A stretch of 52,571 nt of DNA from Fonsecaea monophora (GCF_001642475.1 NW_019174091.1:1-52571), one strand, 5' to 3'; shown: positions 22,105 to 33,171, counted from the stretch's first letter. Numbers and translations are program-made. Notes: generated from the letters alone by a model not told the origin.

Positions 22105-22568
22105 GATCGCGCCACTCCTCTCTTTTCAGATATCGCCTGATGTCGCGCGGGGTTTCTGTACGATTTGACTTGAGGTCACAAGACGAGTGCGAGGCTTCGT
22201 GTTGCAATGATCACAGCCTGGTGCCCATCATGAGGCTTTGCGCGAAGTCGCTACTTGCGTCAAGAGCCGTCCGAACCTGGACAGCTGTGACAATCAAAGG
22301 CGAGGCATTTGGTGATGGGGCTTGGGTCTTGGGCCTCGTCGTCGTCAGCCTGCCGCGGCAGGGGGCGGACGAGCTCGGAAGTCGCATCGCAGCCGGACGC
22401 TCCGCCGTATCATTAGGTGCCAAGCCGGAGAATGTCAACAGCCAATCATGTTTCTGCGCACAGAAAGACCATTGCCATTAGATACAAATCAACCCAAAAA
22501 GTTCGAGCCCCCGTCCATGTTGTTTGCGAAAGCTCGACAATCCGTTACCAGTTTTACCGCCGTCAACA
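22105..22568. promoter_or_regulatory. Divergent promoter, DUF2015 / eL28
   Basis: The 464-base region contains a CCAAT box at 22442-22446 (GCCAATCA), 123 bases before the eL28 start, a plausible CCAAT-binding (HAP) site. No TATA box is evident. Confidence 0.5.
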
Positions 22569-23161
22569 ATGTCTGAACGTCCAAACGTCTCCGGCGACCT
22601 CATCTGGGAGGTTGTCCGTAAGTCTACCCCAGCGAGATCAATTCTCTAGTCCCAGGGTTATACTAATACGAACAAAAACCCGCAGGAAACAACAATGCGT
22701 TCCTGGTCAAGAGGAAGTCTGGTGGTGGTGTTCAGTTCTCCCGAGACCCCTTCAACATCGTCAACAAGCACTCGAGAAAACACGCCGGCTTCGTGAACGA
22801 CAAGGCCGTTTCGATCCAACCCAATGAGAAGGGAGGTGTCACGTTGGTGACCAAGAAGTCCGGATCGTCCAACAAGCCTGCATCAAACTACAACACTCAT
22901 GCCTTTGGCAAGACCACCTCGAACAGAAAGTGAGTCTTGGGCGGACGCAAATGACATGGCCACAAAGCAAGCATGGTAGCTAACCTGCCCTACAGGATCT
23001 ACAAGAGCGTGGCAGACGCAGTCGGCAAGCGATCATACCGTGGCGACTTGAACAAAGACGCTGTTTCCCGTGCCAGTGCCATCAAAAACTCGCAGCGACC
23101 GAAGAAGGACACTCCGGAGAAGAAGCCCCGTGGGGTCAAGGCGCGAAAGACAGAGGCATAA
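22569..23161 (+). CDS. RPL28: 60S ribosomal protein eL28
   Basis: Three exons, 22569-22617, 22686-22929 and 22996-23161, give 152 residues. Intron 1 (22618-22685) has GTAAGT, a CTAAT branch and CGCAG. Intron 2 (22930-22995) has GTGAGT and TACAG. This is a structural protein of the large cytosolic ribosomal subunit. The spliced product starts MSERPNVSGDLIWEVVRNNN and includes FLVKRKSGGGVQFSRDP, GFVNDKAVSIQP and a basic C-terminal tail, following the Ribosomal_L28e/Mak16 layout. The metazoan counterpart has WMVVRN, SAILRSQKP and a basic tail in the same order. Short first exons and several small introns are usual for fungal ribosomal-protein genes. Malate dehydrogenase follows in the same direction, 848 bases on. 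Confidence 0.93.
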
Positions 23162-24009
23162 AGCGTTGTTGCAGAAGGTGGTTGACAAAATTTTTGCTGA
23201 GCGTTTCGATTCTGGAAGCACAGGCTTGTGCCATCCCCCGCATGTTGAGGGCAAGATCCGATGAGCCTGGATCTATGATCACCATCCGAGACATTTCTTC
23301 GGCGGTGTGTCATTTGAGAATCGGTGGGTGAGATCTTTGTGTGTTCTGGTAATGCAGAACGGGATTATTCCTCCAAAAAAAAATGACAAGCTGGAACTGG
23401 GATTACACCTGCATCCGATGGGGTTCAAGGGATTAACATCATTGATGACAAGAGCATTATTGCAGCACAGTGGTACATCCGTAGCACCCAACGAATTGAT
23501 TTGTGCCCTGACCCAAGCCAGAACAAGACGGTCGCAGCCTGATCCGAGCAATTTTCGTAGAGTACGAGAAGCAGCCTTGCCTGTCTAGTAGTTTGATCAA
23601 AACCATCGTCTAGGATGGCGAAAAAAGGGCCCAACGTCCCCCCAAAGGACGCGAAATGTCGGAGCTGCGGATTGACGCGGGGCAACTGCAAGCCAGTCTT
23701 TGTCGCCGCTTGAAACCAATATCTGGTCTTGGCGAGGTCGCAAGAGGCTTCCCCTCGCTATTCTGTCCCGCGTCACTGCCCTTCTTGCCCGGCTTCCTCA
23801 AAAGAAAGTCTGACCGCCCCAACTATTTCTTAAAACCCTCTCAGTCTTCTCTGCAAACACCAGTTCTCAGGAACCCCCAAATACCTCGAACATATCGCTC
23901 TCATTAATTGTCAAAGTCTCTCTCGGTGAGTACGAAGCATCAGTCTGAAGAACGAGGTGGAATCCTAAACTGTCGTCACAGTTCAATCCTTCCCCCCACC
24001 AAACTCAAC
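23162..24009. promoter_or_regulatory. Intergenic region and MDH promoter with a leader intron
   Basis: These 848 bases hold the eL28 3' UTR and the malate dehydrogenase promoter. A likely 5' UTR intron lies at 23926-23981. No other gene is supported. Confidence 0.55.
23926..23981 (+). other. Putative 5' UTR intron of the malate dehydrogenase gene
   Basis: A 56-base segment has donor GTGAGT, branch-like CCTAAAC and acceptor GTCACAG. It ends 28 bases before the start codon. Its length and signals match the coding introns of this locus. It contains no ATG. Confidence 0.6.
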
Positions 24010-25267
24010 ATGGTCAAAGCTGTCGTTCTCGGTGCCTCTGGCGGCATTGGTCAGGTATGCATTTCTCTTCATTTGGCTACAGTAAATTGAGTCGAGTCTA
24101 ACTTGTTGGCAGCCATTGTCTCTTCTCTGCAAGATTTCCCCCGTCATTGACGAACTCGCACTCTTCGATGTCGTCAATACCCCCGGTGTTGCAGCCGATC
24201 TGTCACACATTTCCTCTGTCGCTGTACGTCTGCTGAAATCCTCCTGACCCATACTCACCACACCACGAGTCTAACATATACAGACCATTGGAGGCTATGT
24301 TGCGGCCCCAGGTGACTTCAAAGGAGAGAAACCAGAGACAGAAGAAGCAAAAAAGACGGCTTTGACTGGTGCAGATATTGTCATCATACCCGCCGGTGTC
24401 CCTCGTATGTACTCTGTTGAGCTTGAATATTTGCTGGGGCTGACAGTGGTTCTCAGGCAAGCCTGGCATGACTCGAGACGACTTGTTCAAGATCAACGCA
24501 GGAATTGTCAAAGGCCTTATTGAAGCGTGCGCCAAATACTGCCCCAAGGCATACATCTGCGTCATCTCAAACCCTGTCAACTCCACCGTCCCAATTGCCG
24601 CTGAGGTTCTCAAGGCAGCTGGTGTCTTTGATCCCCGGAAACTGTTCGGTGTTACCACCCTCGATGTCGTCCGTGCTCAGACCTTTGTGGGAGAGATCAT
24701 TGGCGAGAAAGACCCAAGAAAGTTGACCATCCCTGTCGTTGGAGGTCACTCCGGCAACACCATTGTGCCGCTGTTCAGCCAAGCCAAGCCTCCTGTCAAC
24801 ATTCCATCAGACAAGCTAGACGCTTTGGTGCACCGTGTCCAATTCGGTGGTGACGAGGTTGTCAAGGCCAAGGATGGCGCTGGTTCCGCAACACTCTCCA
24901 TGGCATACGCCGGTTTCAGATTCGCCGAGGCCCTTATCAAAGCATCCAAGGGTGAAAAGGGTATCATTGAGCCAACATTCGTCTATCTCCCTGGTGTCCC
25001 CGGTGGTGATGCTATTGCCAAGGCAACTGGCTGTGAATTTTTCTCCGTTCCTGTAGAACTCGGGGTAAGTCTCTTTGACCAGCAACTGCTATTCCTCTTC
25101 TCCTTACTCTGTGCTAACTCTTGTAATAGCCCCACGGTGCAGAGAAGGCCATCGACATCCTGGGAAGCGCCAACGACTACGAGAAGAAGCACCTTGAAGA
25201 AGCGATCAAGGGGCTCAAGACCAACATCGAGACGGGTATCAGTTTCGTGAAGAACCCACCCAAGTAG
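24010..25267 (+). CDS. MDH: Malate dehydrogenase, cytosolic form
   Basis: Five exons, 24010-24054, 24113-24223, 24284-24404, 24457-25064 and 25130-25267, give 340 residues. The four introns are 58, 60, 52 and 65 nt with GT...AG ends and CTAAC-type branches. The enzyme catalyses reversible oxidation of malate to oxaloacetate with NAD. The NAD-binding motif GASGGIGQ (residues 8-15) is at the very N-terminus with no mitochondrial presequence. VPRKPGMTRDDLF is the mobile substrate loop and ISNPVNSTVPIAAE is conserved. The catalytic His190 lies in VVGGHSGNTIVPLFSQ, and KDGAGSATLSMAYAGFRF is typical. There is no C-terminal SKL, so a peroxisomal location is not indicated. A leader intron and an AATAAA downstream frame the transcript. 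Confidence 0.96.
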
Positions 25268-25769
25268 GCCTCGTCCTTGTCTTTCTTTGTAACATTGCCT
25301 GACCGTTTTGCAGGTAGGATGTGAGCGACTTCTAATCCCCCAGAACGAGCCTGCCTGCCACGCAATCGTGCACCTGTGCACTCGTTCGGTTGCTGGACAT
25401 TGTTGAAAGCGCAAAAAGTGAGCCGGCCACGGAGACTGACATGGAGCTATTGGAGCAGGTTGTGAAAAGCATGACATGACATGAAATAAAGACCTCCCTT
25501 CGTCAATGCAAAGACGGTCATCATCGCCATAGCATAGCTTTTTGGGCTGAGTATGTCTTGTTTTGCAGCGTGGAGATCGCGTAGACAAAAATTATTTGTC
25601 CTACTCTTCACGCTTTGTACAGCCACTTCTCTTGTGTTTACAGATTGTGAATCCGTCTGTCAGTTCTGGCACCAGTATTGGGCGGCTCTTTGCAGGGCAT
25701 GCTCATGTCCTACGCAGGCTGAGAATCCTTTGTCAATTCTTGTCAACGTATACCATGCTCTTTTTCTGC
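25268..25769. other. Convergent 3' region between MDH and TRS33
   Basis: These 502 bases lie between convergent genes. There is an AATAAA at 25485-25490 on the plus strand. No coding evidence is seen. Confidence 0.55.
25485..25490 (+). terminator. AATAAA polyadenylation signal, MDH
   Basis: A canonical AATAAA lies 218 bases after the malate dehydrogenase stop codon, a plausible poly(A) signal in the 3' UTR. Confidence 0.45.
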
Positions 25770-26775
25770 TCATGGCCTTATTTGAGGCTGCACCGTCGTA
25801 ATCTGGAACACTGCACCAGGCAATTCTATCGTCTCGGCCTGTACAGTGGCTTTGATCCCCAAACTGCTCAGGACACCACGGATAATGCCGCAGGGGAAAA
25901 AAAGGTGGGGTTTGGCTCGTTGCAAGGCTTCGGCGTGGTTCGCCATGGACATGCGTGTGAGAGGACGGAATTTGTTGTCTGTAAGAACAAAGACGCCCTG
26001 TGTGAACATTGTCAGCATCTCACTTTCAATGTGGCTTTTTTTTTGGACCCAAATCTTGGGCGCGTTGGCTAGATCGACAGCTCAACAACGGACCACCCAG
26101 AATCTCGTAGGTTGTGCTGCTCGTCGCCTAGACTCTTGACCATGTAAAGGGGGCCAGAAGGGCCAAACGTACCCGATGATTTGTCTTCAAGTTGTCGACC
26201 TGCTTCCTCCACACCACGCCCCAGATGTCCTTGCAGAGGAACTTGATCACGTCGAGGTGGTGGTCGTTGACGTTTCCCACGTTAGCCCCGTTCAGCCCGG
26301 CCTGGTTGAAGCGCGGCCGGTCGCGCGAGATGCGTTCACTGAGACCCTCCCCAACACGGAAGCCCAGGCGCTCGAGGCGCACGTAGATGGAATCGGCGAA
26401 GATGGTGGTCGCAGGGAGGCCGTCCGCAGCGAGCAGCGCGGTGTTTGAGGGCTGCGAGGACGCAGGGACCGTGTTGGCGCCCGTGACCGTGATACTGGGC
26501 GTTGAGGTCGACGAGGCCGTGTTGGACGTTGTCGTCGTGGTCGTCGTGCTACCGCTGGTGGTATTGCCCAGGGTCGCCGGCGGGCCCTTTGACGTCCGTT
26601 TCGTGGTCGTTGAGCTCGCGGGGGAGGGTGTGGGACGGTCGAGAGACGCCTCGTAGGCCCGCGCCATGCGCTCGGCCAGCGGGACCAGTTCGATCAGCAG
26701 GAGGTCGAAGCAGGACATGTTGACGAGCCGCGAGTCAGCGTCGAAGGGCGCATCGCCGGGAGGAGGTGCGGCCAT
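25770..26775 (-). CDS. TRS33: TRAPP complex subunit Trs33 (TRAPPC6/Bet3 family)
   Basis: Two exons, 26775-26173 and 25997-25770, give 276 residues. The intron 26172-25998 (175 nt) has GTACGT...CACACAG. This is a TRAPP subunit, part of the Rab/Ypt guanine-nucleotide exchange and tethering machinery at the Golgi. Family landmarks are SCFDLLLIELVP near the N-terminus, RLERLGFRVGEGLSER, KFLCKDIWGVVWRKQVDNLK-TNHRG, VLTDNKFRPL and FPCGIIRGVLSSLGI. The splice joins NHR to GVFVLTDNK as expected. An insertion of about 74 residues (46-119), rich in Thr/Ser, separates the first helix from the rest and makes the protein longer than the usual 150-200 residues. SEC16 follows upstream in the same orientation. 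Confidence 0.93.
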
Positions 26776-27489
26776 CGCTCTCTATAAGCTCAAGGGTGCG
26801 TCACTTGTTTTTGTTTTTTTTCCCCCAAGTATTCGATCCCGCGGAGGAGGACTTGTTGGTATTATCGGCGCAATATGGAGGTTGGGGAAATGTGTGGTTC
26901 GATGGGCTCTCATTGCTCGGGGGTGTCGGGTCTACTGGCGAATATCAACAGGACATATAGATTACCGAGAAGGTGGTATGGGTGTTTTTCGTCGTCAAGC
27001 CTTGCATCGTACCTGTGGGAAGTTGAATGAACAAACAGGTCCAAAAGTTCGCCAGGAACATCAGATTGTTGCTGTCTATTGATTTGACGACATCACGTGA
27101 TGTCCGTCCGGGCCGCAAGGCTGAGATATAATAGCAGCCACACAATCAGGTCCACTCGGTACTTCGTATGTCCAACTATTATCGGCACATCTCAGACACT
27201 CTTGTTATATCTGGAAACGAATCACACACCATCGCAGACCTATATGTCTGACCCAAGTCACAGTATTAATTTACAAGTAGTATATCTCCGGTATCATCGC
27301 CGAGTCTCTGATTCCACATCGCCAGCGATGGGGATGCAGTCATAACCACATCCGCCTCCATTCTCAAACGCACATGGACACATCAACACCCCACATAATT
27401 ATTGTACAATCAGCGATAGCATATCGTTTTCTGATGGTGCAGAGTACATTGAGCCCGGAATCTTTGAATGATGTCCCTCCTGCAGAAAT
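26776..27489. promoter_or_regulatory. Region between SEC16 and TRS33
   Basis: These 714 bases hold the SEC16 3' UTR and the TRS33 promoter. The perfect 12-base palindrome CATCACGTGATG at 27091-27102 lies about 320 bases before the TRS33 start. No gene is visible. Confidence 0.55.
27091..27102 (+). promoter_or_regulatory. CATCACGTGATG palindromic E-box
   Basis: This is a perfect 12-base palindrome with a CACGTG core in the TRS33 promoter, a good candidate for a homodimeric bHLH site. Confidence 0.48.
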
Positions 27490-30400
27490 CTATTGCGCCA
27501 TGACATCAACATATCTCCCCGACTTGGGTCCCTTCTTACCAGCCTTGGCAGACTTTCGTCCTGTAGCTGGACCGATCAGGTCGTCAATGCTGCTAGCACT
27601 GCTCATTGCAGTGGCAGGACGTGGTGGAGGAGCAAGGCCGGGAGTTGTAGGGTGGCCGATCGGAGGAGTGCTAGCGGCACTTGGAGGACCAGAAACCCCA
27701 GGCTGTGACAAGGGTCTGGCCAATCCTCCAGCTCCTTCGGCAGGAGTACCAGCGCGACTTCCTGGTGCCGAGGGCGGTCCTATACCGAGACCTGGAATAT
27801 TCGGATGCGAGGTAGGAGGTGTAGAAGACATAGGTGGTCTCGGAGGCCCTGGAGCGCTCATAGGAGGGGCGGGAGTACCACCCATTCTGGGCGGGGGAGG
27901 GGTTCCTGTCTTCTTCGCCGCATCCGGGTTGTCAGGATTCACCCATTTCCCAAGTTCCTTGTCGTAGTACAGCTTCATCTTCGATTCACCTAGATTGGCT
28001 CTGTAGACCTTTTGATCGGCGCCCTTGGGTGGACCAGCATCCAAGCCTTCGGTCTTCTTGCCTCCCAGCCAGCCACCAAACCACGACGAGGATCTTTTCG
28101 ATTCTTTCTTTTCTTTTTCTCGAGCAGCGTCTGCTTCCGCGGCAGCACGGAAGGCGGCTTCTGCTGCTGCGTCATTTGCACGTTTGCGCGCAGTCTCATC
28201 CTCTACTGATGAACCCGGCTCGAAATCCTGCCGTTGCGATGCCCGAGGGAAGTCGTCATCGTCATCGTCCATGAACGATTTCTTCTTCGATTTTACCTCG
28301 TTGGGTGGTTCCTCTGGTGAGTCGGGCTCTGGAACGTAGGGAACATAGCCGCCACCGGTAGGCGGCTCGTAGCCAAAAGATTGTGCCGGGGCTTCGACGC
28401 CCATGCCGAAATCGTCATTTCTTTGAGTTACTTCAGGTTCTCCAGCCTGTGGAGGTTCGTAGCCAAAGTAAGCCGCGGGTTCTTCGGGGATCCGGGATGT
28501 GACAGCCGGCTCAGGAGTGTAGCCATATGATTGTTGGATGACATCTTCAGCGGGCGGAGTTGGCGCATAACTATGGGGACGCATGGGAGCTGTGTTCGCA
28601 GGTGCTGATTGGGCACTATTATTCGGCATATACGAAGATCTTGGAGGACTCTGCGGGAAAGAAGTCGGGGGTGACGCTGTGGCAAACGCTTGATAAGGAT
28701 TCGCAGCAGGTGGTGCTTGGACATGCTGGAACATGTTCATTGGTTCGAATTGGTGATTGTGCTGGGAATGGGAAGTCGATGGAGGTGACCTTTGAGAGTC
28801 GAGAGATGGACGTCCACGCGTAATTTCTGCGGAGGACCGAGCGGATTGCATGCCGGTCGGCGCATACCTGGACCCAGCAACTGTTGTTGGAACTGTAGGA
28901 ACCGATTGTGGGTAAGATCCATACAGTTCCGACTGAGATGCAGTTCTGCTGATCGAAGGGGTGCCAGCGACGTGCGCAAATGGTCCAGCGTCGATTGCCT
29001 CTTTTCCCGAACCTTTGGATTCGGCGTCACTATCATCCCCTGCAACAAAACTGCTGAACTTGTTCCACATAGAGCCCCCAACCTTCTCCAAACTAGGTTT
29101 CCCAATCCAAGATGACGATCCTTGGATTGGCGTCTGTTTGAGTCGATTCGACAAATCTTCAAGCTCAGACAGGAAGAGTGGATGATAGTATGCTGACATC
29201 TTCGTGCTCGATTTGAATGTGGATGCGATGGCGTCACAATAGTATTGTGCCTCTGACCTCAATCCTGATTCCGCCATGATTGCTGCTCGCTGTAACTTGA
29301 AAACAGAAAGATGTGGCATGAAGGACAGAGATGCCCCTGTTGCTAGAATGCTAGTCGCAAACTCGTAGATTTCGGTGAGCAGGATAGCATCCTGGTCGCG
29401 ACTAAAGTCGAATGGCTGAGCTTTGTGGTTAGAGCCGAGCAGGACGATAGCAGCATGATCCTCCTCGAGACCGCCGAAAAGAAGTGGTCTCTGGGTGTTC
29501 CTGGAGAAGAGATAGCATATATGCGCTGCTTCGATGCGATTGTAATCCTCGAGTAATCTTCCAAGGACTGCCAGGGCTTGATGATCCCCTTGGCATCGAT
29601 TGTTCAACACGAGACTCAGAGTTTCTTTCCATCGATTTAGACCATCCAGGGCATTCTTGGCCGGACCACCCGTATCAACTTTACTCACCATTTGGAGCCC
29701 AGCACGAGCAGATGGTGGAACGAGTTCGTCAATGCTCTCTTCAGCATTGCCTCCAAAGATTTCGTATAGAGCAGACAGTGATTCAGTGTTCTCGCCGGTA
29801 GTCTTTACCTCCTGACGCACGAACTCTCTGACCACTTGGCTCCAAACTGAACGGTCCATCGTCGAGGCTATGATGAGAGCATGGGACCATAGTCGATTGT
29901 CCATGGCATGAAACACGGCCGCCTGTCGGTCACCGCTGAGCAGTCGCTTTCGTAGATTCTCAACTGCCATCGGGTCCACGGAGTCCAGACGCACATTTGC
30001 ACCTGGAGGTCTGTAAATCCCAGAGACCTGTTCGCCCTCGCGATATTGGATTGGACTTGACAGGTCCACATTATGGACCTCTGGTGAGAGCAGGAGGTTG
30101 ATTGCCTGCAGCGCCGTTCCATCAAGCGAACCATCGTGTTCCACAAGAGCACGGACGATCTTCCAGAGTAATATCTTTTCATGATGTCGTGTGACCGGAT
30201 CATCATGAGAGGCAACGTGAACGACATTTGGTGTGTCCACCTCCATAGCATTTATGTAATTTGCCATCCATGATAACACATCTTTCTTCTTCGATTTAGT
30301 TCGCAGCGGACCAGGAAATTGATTCCAAAGTTCCGCCGACGGAAGAACATCTTTGAGGTTTTGAATGGACACTCCTCCGGCCGTAGGTTTCATCTGAGGC

Positions 30401-33171
30401 CGAGCAGCACCGGTCGCGTATCTGGGCACGAGCTTTGGAAAGGTGCTCACAACGGTGCCACCAAAGCCAAATCTAAACAACGGAGCACCCTTCCAGCGCT
30501 CTAAAGGATCGAATTGTGTGTCATCCTGGGGGCGTACGAATTCTGTTTCTGGAGCCAACCCTCGAGCTCGAACACCGGGCTTGACGCCCTGAACGTGCTC
30601 TAATGGCGCAACAGTTCTGCCGGGTGGTGGCTGTCCATACGCAGAAGCTGGACGGTTGATGATGTCGCTCGGATAACTTGGAAACATTCCTTGTGGGCGT
30701 TGCTTAGATGGAGACTGAGTTTGTGATCGTCGTGGAGGAGGTAGTCGTTCACTATTGGGTCGTGCGGGTGCAGATGCTTGATGTGAGTCTGGCAAGCCAC
30801 CACGTTCAGGGGAAGTCACTGGGTATGGCACCGTGGTAGCAGGAGGTGAGAACTGATTTGGAGGTGCAGATGGGGGTGAAGTTTGCATGACTGAAGTTGC
30901 CACATGGTCGACAGTTTCATCCACTGAACTTTTGTGGTATGCAAGTGGACTTGAGGTCCGAGGTTGAAAAGGCAGGATGACGGGCCCAGTATGTGGATGT
31001 TGTGTTAGAGGTTTATTTGGCAATGCTGTCGTACTCTGAAAGGACGCAGGGGGTGGCGTCGGTTGCGCCGCATACCTCGCCGCAGTTGTAGCCGCAGCTT
31101 GTGGGGGAGGCGCCGGAGAATATCGAGGGGAGGGCCCGGGCCGAGGGCCTAGAGTAGACGTGACAGGTGCCGGTGAATATCTGGCAGTCGTAGCAGCTGG
31201 TACAGGAGGAGGTTGTAGCGGGACATTTGCATAAGGATCCAATCGTTCGGGTGGTCTCAATTGATACTGTGAATAGGGATCAGACGGTGCAAGGGGAGAA
31301 GTCTGCTGTTGAACTGGTGGAGGAGCAATGGGTGGGCTTTGTGTCGGCATTGGCGGATGGGCGGTCATGCTATGTTGAGGAGTGTGGCGGCCGCTGTGTC
31401 GTGGCCTTGTCGCTAACGGCAATTCTTCAAAGAAGCCTGAAGAGGAACCAGACGTCGGTGGCTCGGTCTTGCTAGGTGTAAATGCAGACACGCTTCGTGG
31501 AGGCATGGCGGGTGACGGTGCTGGGGGTGGCATAACACCAGGCCCTGGCATTGGCGGACCGTTCGGGTGAAAAGGTGATTGCAGGGGCTTTTCTGACAGA
31601 CTGCTACTCCTCGGTGGAGGTGCAACAGATCTTGTTGTCTGCACAGGCTGCGGAACGTGGGCTCTCTTTCTTGATTTGCTGAGTTCTAGGGGCAGGTCGT
31701 ACGGAGATTTATACCCGTCTTTTGCCTGATCAACAAAGCTCTTGACATTCTGAGACTGCTGTTCCTGCTGGAGCTGGGCTTGGAAAGAACCCATCGGAGC
31801 TAGTTCAGGGTGCGACAATCCCAAATTGTTATGTGCGGTGCGGGCTGTAGGAGACAACTGCAGCATGTCGGAAGTGGAGGGTTGATGAGGCGCGTAGGGG
31901 TTGGCCGAGCTCTGCCTTTGAGCTTGGAGGCGTTGTTGAGGTGCTGCACTGGGCACTGGCTCCGTGGTTGCAGGTACACTGGACACTGTTGAGGCGTCCT
32001 GTAAAGATGCAATGAAAGAGGACGGCGATCCAGGCTCAGATTCAGGAAGCAGGTCGTCCGCATCTTCTACTAAGAACTCCTCGTCTCCAAGTGCTTCTGC
32101 CCACATAGCGTCAACATCTTCGGTTTCTGGGATGGCGGGCATCTTATCGTCCGGAGTAGATGTTGTCCCGGCGGCTAACTCGTCAAAGAAAGAGGCTTCG
32201 GCTGGTTCTGGCATTGGCGGAGAATCCTTTGTATCATCAGCAGGCATGTCTAGTGCGTTCAAGACCTGAGCGGTGGACTTTCTGCCAAGAGAAGGGCTTT
32301 GTGGAGCAGTAGCTGAAGAGCCGTTCATGTTGGAAAAGAAGGCGGATTCTTCGTCATCTTGCGCCGCTTCGAAGGGATTTTGTCGCGATCCTTCGGCCAG
32401 CGCCCCGCCATCAGCAGGGCTCGTCCCATCTGCTTGAATAAGCGGTATGCCTTCCTCGAAGCGCAGCGCCTCTTCATCAACTGTTTCCCCTTTGGATGGG
32501 ATGGTCCACGACTGGGGGTCGCGCGATCCATCATGCTCATCGTTCATCCAAGATAGACTCTGGGGCTCCGTGGCTCCGCTTTCTTTTTGTGCCGTCTCGC
32601 CAGCTTCTGTAGTGCCATTGACGGTTCCAAGGTCCATTCCATTTTCCGTCACGTCGATATCGGGTTGACCTTTTGTAGTCTCCGGTAGTTCAAACTCGGG
32701 GAATGTTGTAGAGCGATGAACTTTGTCAAGAATATGGCTGCTGTCCAGTCGTTGTATTCCCCAAGGGGGATCCAATCTCTCATCATCATCATCGGACGGC
32801 AGTTCATCGCCTCCAAGGCTTCCGCCTGAAGGCTGAGAGGACCAGGTTGCATGCGGTCCCTGCCCGTTCAGCAGTGTGGCGCCCGGCACAACCGTTATAG
32901 GCTTATCTTCAACGCTTGGCTGTGTATTTCTATCTTCCACCAAAAAAGGGAGGTCTCCATCTTGTCGTGAGGAAGGTCTTGTGGGGATCAAAGTCGTCGA
33001 CATACTGTCAGATGTTTTCACATCAACGTTTCTACTTGAAGGTTTGGACGCATTCGATTCGCTGCGGACCTCATCGATGGTGTCTGGTCGCAGGGCTGGG
33101 AACCAGTGACCTGATTGCATAGGTTGACTCGACCCTCGAGAGCCTGCTTCATCGTGGATGGCTCCGTCCAT
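27490..33171 (-). CDS. SEC16: COPII coat assembly scaffold Sec16
   Basis: A single uninterrupted exon encodes 1893 residues. Sec16 organises ER exit sites and scaffolds Sec23/24 and Sec13/31. The N-terminal half is disordered, rich in Pro, Ser and acidic residues. The conserved central part begins near residue 894 (RWKGAPLFRFGFGG), continues through DVLSWMANYINAME, and its helical ACE1-type domain runs to about residue 1350 (AQYYCDAIAS). The C-terminal part has Pro-rich segments, an Asp run in KKSFMDDDDDDFP, SSSWFGGWLGG, KLYYDKELGKWVNP and the terminal SGRYVDVMAQ; the last two match the fungal Sec16 C-terminus. The start at 33171 is a true ATG. The gene diverges from NEO1. Confidence 0.95.
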   Translation of the reverse strand: MDGAIHDEAGSRGSSQPMQSGHWFPALRPDTIDEVRSESNASKPSSRNVDVKTSDSMSTTLIPTRPSSRQDGDLPFLVEDRNTQPSVEDKPITVVPGATLLNGQGPHATWSSQPSGGSLGGDELPSDDDDERLDPPWGIQRLDSSHILDKVHRSTTFPEFELPETTKGQPDIDVTENGMDLGTVNGTTEAGETAQKESGATEPQSLSWMNDEHDGSRDPQSWTIPSKGETVDEEALRFEEGIPLIQADGTSPADGGALAEGSRQNPFEAAQDDEESAFFSNMNGSSATAPQSPSLGRKSTAQVLNALDMPADDTKDSPPMPEPAEASFFDELAAGTTSTPDDKMPAIPETEDVDAMWAEALGDEEFLVEDADDLLPESEPGSPSSFIASLQDASTVSSVPATTEPVPSAAPQQRLQAQRQSSANPYAPHQPSTSDMLQLSPTARTAHNNLGLSHPELAPMGSFQAQLQQEQQSQNVKSFVDQAKDGYKSPYDLPLELSKSRKRAHVPQPVQTTRSVAPPPRSSSLSEKPLQSPFHPNGPPMPGPGVMPPPAPSPAMPPRSVSAFTPSKTEPPTSGSSSGFFEELPLATRPRHSGRHTPQHSMTAHPPMPTQSPPIAPPPVQQQTSPLAPSDPYSQYQLRPPERLDPYANVPLQPPPVPAATTARYSPAPVTSTLGPRPGPSPRYSPAPPPQAAATTAARYAAQPTPPPASFQSTTALPNKPLTQHPHTGPVILPFQPRTSSPLAYHKSSVDETVDHVATSVMQTSPPSAPPNQFSPPATTVPYPVTSPERGGLPDSHQASAPARPNSERLPPPRRSQTQSPSKQRPQGMFPSYPSDIINRPASAYGQPPPGRTVAPLEHVQGVKPGVRARGLAPETEFVRPQDDTQFDPLERWKGAPLFRFGFGGTVVSTFPKLVPRYATGAARPQMKPTAGGVSIQNLKDVLPSAELWNQFPGPLRTKSKKKDVLSWMANYINAMEVDTPNVVHVASHDDPVTRHHEKILLWKIVRALVEHDGSLDGTALQAINLLLSPEVHNVDLSSPIQYREGEQVSGIYRPPGANVRLDSVDPMAVENLRKRLLSGDRQAAVFHAMDNRLWSHALIIASTMDRSVWSQVVREFVRQEVKTTGENTESLSALYEIFGGNAEESIDELVPPSARAGLQMVSKVDTGGPAKNALDGLNRWKETLSLVLNNRCQGDHQALAVLGRLLEDYNRIEAAHICYLFSRNTQRPLLFGGLEEDHAAIVLLGSNHKAQPFDFSRDQDAILLTEIYEFATSILATGASLSFMPHLSVFKLQRAAIMAESGLRSEAQYYCDAIASTFKSSTKMSAYYHPLFLSELEDLSNRLKQTPIQGSSSWIGKPSLEKVGGSMWNKFSSFVAGDDSDAESKGSGKEAIDAGPFAHVAGTPSISRTASQSELYGSYPQSVPTVPTTVAGSRYAPTGMQSARSSAEITRGRPSLDSQRSPPSTSHSQHNHQFEPMNMFQHVQAPPAANPYQAFATASPPTSFPQSPPRSSYMPNNSAQSAPANTAPMRPHSYAPTPPAEDVIQQSYGYTPEPAVTSRIPEEPAAYFGYEPPQAGEPEVTQRNDDFGMGVEAPAQSFGYEPPTGGGYVPYVPEPDSPEEPPNEVKSKKKSFMDDDDDDFPRASQRQDFEPGSSVEDETARKRANDAAAEAAFRAAAEADAAREKEKKESKRSSSWFGGWLGGKKTEGLDAGPPKGADQKVYRANLGESKMKLYYDKELGKWVNPDNPDAAKKTGTPPPPRMGGTPAPPMSAPGPPRPPMSSTPPTSHPNIPGLGIGPPSAPGSRAGTPAEGAGGLARPLSQPGVSGPPSAASTPPIGHPTTPGLAPPPRPATAMSSASSIDDLIGPATGRKSAKAGKKGPKSGRYVDVMAQ

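Noticed and set aside
22500..22514. tRNA B-box-like GTTCGAGCCCC
   Set aside because: No A box or acceptor stem can be found at the required distance, and it lies in the eL28 promoter.
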